Below, piece after piece: positions 61,214 to 64,000 of a DNA stretch of 64,000 nucleotides. The notes beneath the pieces are model-generated. The model was not told where the DNA came from. It searched no databases and was given only the letters and a program-made list of their open reading frames with translations. The stretch lies in the NCBI GenBank assembly GCA_964397425.1, contig CAYNID010000002.1, forward strand, positions 186,001 through 250,000, written 5' to 3'. Made by a program: the position numbers and the translations under genes. How positions within the stretch are numbered: the stretch's first letter is position 1; every line of letters begins with the position of its first letter. This DNA is from Hallerella sp964397425 (GTDB taxonomy: Bacteria; Fibrobacterota; Fibrobacteria; Fibrobacterales; Fibrobacteraceae).

Positions 61214-63312
61214 AACCGTTTCTTGCGTTGATTGCTTGCTTCCTTTTGGGGGCCTGCACGGCGGATTACGATACGTTTGACGCTTCGGATTACGGGAACT
61301 TGAACGAAATCCATTTTGCGGAAGAAGTTTCAAATCCGTCGGTTTACGCTTCGGAACGGAAAATTTTGGTCACGCTCGCCGAGGCGCCGGATTCTTTGAC
61401 TTTTTGGGATTCCCTGACCATTTCGGAAGTGGACATGAGCAATCTCGCGTCCATCCATTTGGTGGAAAGCGTTGTACGGGAATTTCCGCAAGATTCTTCG
61501 GCATGGGATTCTCTCGCGAATGCGGTCGCCTATGCCTCAAAATCGCTGAAAATCGGGAAGAAGTTGCGCGTTCCGGAAAGCCGTAAAATTTACGTCGCCG
61601 TTGTTTCGGAAAGCGGCAAGGTTGCCGTTTGGCAAATTTCGTTTCAATTGCAGAATGCGGATTTGCCCTCTTCGTCTTCAGAAATCGCAGTCTCATCTTC
61701 ATCGGCGGAAAGTTCCTCTTCGGAAGCGGTCAAAAGTTCTTTGGCGGAATTGAATCTGGTCTTCAAAAATCAGCTGAAAGAAAATCGTTTTGGAGATACG
61801 ATTGCAATTAAACTCATCTATGGCTCTTCGTTGGATTCTGCGGTGTTGGAATCATATCGAATTTCAGAAAGGGCGAAAGTTTCTCCGGTCCCGGATTCTG
61901 TGGATGTTTGGGCGGCGGTTCAAAATTTTTCCGTTACGGCGGAAGACGGCAGCGTCCGTCTTTGGACGTTGATTTTGGAAATTGCCGATGAAAATGAAAA
62001 AGCGTTGGCGGACAAGGAATTGCTTTCAATTTCGGCAGAGGGGGAAGTTTCTCCGGCGACGGTGGATTCCGCGAACAAAACGGTCGTCTTGCACCTGAAA
62101 TCTTCAACGGCTGCGGCAAAGGCTCTTGTCTCTGTTGAAATTTCGGCATCGGCCCATCACGATTTGACTTCGCCGTTGGATTTGCGCACACCAAAGCGTT
62201 TGACGATTTTCGCGGAAGACGGCTCTTCTGTAGAATGGACTCTTTCTGCATCGGTGGAATTTACCGCTCCAAGAATCCGTGGAATTTCCATTGGAACAGG
62301 AAATATCGAAGGACGCGTGGATTCGTTGAATGGGGAAATCTTTTTTGAAATGGATTACCGGACGGATTTGGATTTGCGGCATTTGAAAGTGCAAGGAATA
62401 TCCCTTTCGGATGGCGCACAGATAGAAGGATTGAAAGAAGGGGAGTCTTACGACTTTTCGCGGGCAAAGGAAGTTTCTGTAGTCAATGACGTCGGAGAAA
62501 GCGAAACGTACCGCCTGCAAGCCGGCTACGCCTATCCGAACAGCGATTTCAACACGTGGACAAAAGACGCTTTTGACAATCGGAATGACGTGGACTATTG
62601 GGACAACGGAAACAATTCCGCCATTTCTGCGACAAAGACGTTGACGGTGAGCGACGCGGGTGAAACGGTTGTCAAAATGGAATCCAAGGATGCGAAAATT
62701 TTAGGCGTCGGGCGGTTTGCCAGTGGAAATATGCTGGTCGCTTATTTCAATCCGAACAATGTGAGCACGTTGAATATGACCAAATATGACGATGGCAACG
62801 AGCTGATTGATTTCGGCAGGCCTTTTTACGGTCGTCCGCAATATGTGGAATTTGATGTGAAATACGAAGGCTTGGGTGATTCCTGCGATCTTTATGTGTT
62901 GCTTGAAAATCGGAGCCGTACATCAAACGAAGGGAAAAATCAATATCGGACGTCGAGCGATGTCAATACGCTGGTGGCCAGCGCCTGGTACCGGGATAAG
63001 ACAGTCAATTCAACGGAAGATCCGGATGTGGTGAACATTCGGGATGCGACCCGCGCGGGGTATAAAACGATTCGTTTAAAATTCAAATATGGAAAGCCTC
63101 ATTCAAATTCGCCTATTTATAATTCAAGCGTTTTTACGGCATCGCTGAAAAATAGCGCGGGGATTGACAATCATCTGGTAGAAACGGATTCTCCCGAAGA
63201 GTTTGATGTGACCCACATCCGAGTGGTGATGGCTTCCAGTGCGCTTGGAAATCTGTACAAAGGAAGTGTTGGCGCTACGCTTTATTGCGACGAAATGCGA
63301 CTGATTTACTGA
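61210..63312 (+). CDS. Lipoprotein with Ser linker and PCMD domain
   Basis: 700 residues. The lipobox is LGAC (Cys16). A first domain (about 20-150) precedes a Ser-rich linker (about 155-180), then three Ig/Fn3-like repeats (around 180-440). The PCMD domain covers about 445-700 and shows NSDFNTWTKD, YWDNGNNS, FYGRPQYVEFDVKYEG and HIRVVMASSALGNLYKG near the end, a strong match. It is translationally coupled to the previous gene. The pair plus the outer-membrane protein look like a glycan-related surface system. Confidence 0.8.
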   Translation: MKPFLALIACFLLGACTADYDTFDASDYGNLNEIHFAEEVSNPSVYASERKILVTLAEAPDSLTFWDSLTISEVDMSNLASIHLVESVVREFPQDSSAWDSLANAVAYASKSLKIGKKLRVPESRKIYVAVVSESGKVAVWQISFQLQNADLPSSSSEIAVSSSSAESSSSEAVKSSLAELNLVFKNQLKENRFGDTIAIKLIYGSSLDSAVLESYRISERAKVSPVPDSVDVWAAVQNFSVTAEDGSVRLWTLILEIADENEKALADKELLSISAEGEVSPATVDSANKTVVLHLKSSTAAAKALVSVEISASAHHDLTSPLDLRTPKRLTIFAEDGSSVEWTLSASVEFTAPRIRGISIGTGNIEGRVDSLNGEIFFEMDYRTDLDLRHLKVQGISLSDGAQIEGLKEGESYDFSRAKEVSVVNDVGESETYRLQAGYAYPNSDFNTWTKDAFDNRNDVDYWDNGNNSAISATKTLTVSDAGETVVKMESKDAKILGVGRFASGNMLVAYFNPNNVSTLNMTKYDDGNELIDFGRPFYGRPQYVEFDVKYEGLGDSCDLYVLLENRSRTSNEGKNQYRTSSDVNTLVASAWYRDKTVNSTEDPDVVNIRDATRAGYKTIRLKFKYGKPHSNSPIYNSSVFTASLKNSAGIDNHLVETDSPEEFDVTHIRVVMASSALGNLYKGSVGATLYCDEMRLIY

Positions 63313-63355
63313 AGAGACTTTTGTTAAATCCTTTCTTTATTTTTTCAGCGGAGTC

Positions 63356-64000
63356 CTATTTTATCTTTCGAACCAGGCGAAGTCCTTGAAATACCTTCAG
63401 AGCCGTGCCGTGTTCGTTGGAGCAATAAGAACCGAACCGCAACGCCTTTAGAGAATCGGTTAAAAAACCGCCCTTGCAATAAATGGCCGACTTCCTTCCC
63501 AACGTCCTTTGCGCCCGAACATTTTCGCAGACAAGTCCAAACATGTCGTACAGCCCGAAATCGTTGGGTTTCAACATGCCCACGGGACGGGACTTTTGCA
63601 GGCGTTCACCACAAGAACTTTCTAACCAGCCCCGTTCAGAAGGATCGTCCATGCTCATTTTGGCATAGGGGTCTTCCGGATCGATAACTCCAAACCAGGC
63701 ATATTGCGCGGCAAAGGAGGAATCCGATTCAAAAGGAGATGTGATCAAATGCCCCCCGGCGCGGGCGAGTGCCATCCATTCGTCTTGGGTGGGCAAACGG
63801 TATCCGTCGGCATTCACGTCGATGTGGACCAAAATAGCTTGCCCGCTTTTTCCGTCAAATGAAGGCGCGAATTCCTCAAAGCCTCCCGCCGTTTTGAAAT
63901 AAGTCCTGTTCGGGCAGTAGGAATCATCGCAAGTTTCAAAGCGGTAAACCGGTTTCAGGTTGTCCCTCAGACTACGCAAATTCGCATATAAAAAACCATG
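63356..64000 (-). CDS. FGE-sulfatase-domain protein (5' end cut by window edge)
   Basis: The frame is open from the right edge of the window. The visible 215 residues start HGFLYANLRSLRDNLKPVYR. Formylglycine-generating-enzyme-like features include GYRLPTQDEWMALARAGG, NDFGLYDMFGLVCENV (the usual V-x-E-W is changed here to VCENV) and ALKVFQGLRLVR at the end. The missing N-terminus may hold a lipoprotein signal. Genes of this type are common in Fibrobacter, but their functions are not known. It is convergent with the PCMD lipoprotein gene. Confidence 0.85.
   Translation of the reverse strand, partial: HGFLYANLRSLRDNLKPVYRFETCDDSYCPNRTYFKTAGGFEEFAPSFDGKSGQAILVHIDVNADGYRLPTQDEWMALARAGGHLITSPFESDSSFAAQYAWFGVIDPEDPYAKMSMDDPSERGWLESSCGERLQKSRPVGMLKPNDFGLYDMFGLVCENVRAQRTLGRKSAIYCKGGFLTDSLKALRFGSYCSNEHGTALKVFQGLRLVRKIK

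Noticed and set aside
1..64000. CRISPR arrays, integrases or insertion sequences
   Set aside because: No regularly spaced repeats, transposase motifs or IS ends were recognised anywhere, including at the edges of the AT-rich island.

Overview
The window reads as a chromosomal segment from a member of Fibrobacterota, most likely Fibrobacter or a close relative. The evidence is indirect. It carries a very large secreted family 9 glycoside hydrolase, several lipoproteins with serine-rich linkers, a formylglycine-generating-enzyme-like surface protein, a eukaryote-type single-chain glycyl-tRNA synthetase, and Bacteroidetes-like -10 boxes (TANATTTG). Most genes have near-balanced base composition. 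One AT-rich island at about 17.2-19.0 kb stands out.

Layout. (1) 1-2963, minus strand: a three-gene amidoligase operon (C39-like peptidase, RLAN/RimK ATP-grasp ligase, GCS2-type ligase cut by the window edge), placed directly after dnaJ. (2) 2985-9055, minus strand: a compact chaperone block groES-groL, grpE, dnaK, dnaJ. Each of the three upstream units has an exact -24/-12 (sigma-54-type) promoter match, with an inverted repeat GTTTC-N5-GAAAC 70-120 bases further upstream. This is the most striking signal in the window. (3) 9294-17173: a GH9 cellulase of about 2,200 residues, divergent from a Ser-rich lipoprotein across a perfect palindrome. (4) 17225-19020: an AT-rich insertion with an adenine-N6 DNA methyltransferase broken by one in-frame TGA, plus two tiny ORFs. 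(5) 19058-31104: M23 peptidase, CBM9-like protein, dGTPase, HAD phosphatase, ABC-3 metal permease, VanZ-like protein, CobW/COG0523 GTPase, tRNA-Pro(UGG), dCMP deaminase, CHASE2 adenylate cyclase, cupin and a truncated class-M sirtuin. (6) 31156-40748: RF3, a CapA-like lipoprotein, valS, glyS, an aminotransferase and a small lipoprotein. (7) 41038-48276: tRNA-Pro(CGG) and a six-gene envelope-signalling operon (LysM protein, small membrane protein, histidine kinase, response regulator, beta-propeller protein, Smr protein). (8) 48314-58555: a TrmA-like protein lacking its catalytic residues, a primase/RepA-like helicase, MATE transporter, XPB-like helicase, DusA, an ECF sigma/anti-sigma/Spy-like operon and glyA. 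(9) 58871-64000: an outer-membrane protein, two PCMD-type lipoproteins and a truncated FGE-domain gene.

Regulatory structure. Many promoters share a TANATTTN box. In at least eight genes this box ends only 4-6 bases before the start codon with no ribosome-binding site between, which predicts leaderless mRNAs. A diverged dispersed repeat occurs three times, each copy about 100-115 bases upstream of a gene in the same orientation. All functional names come from motif recognition by eye; no database search was run.
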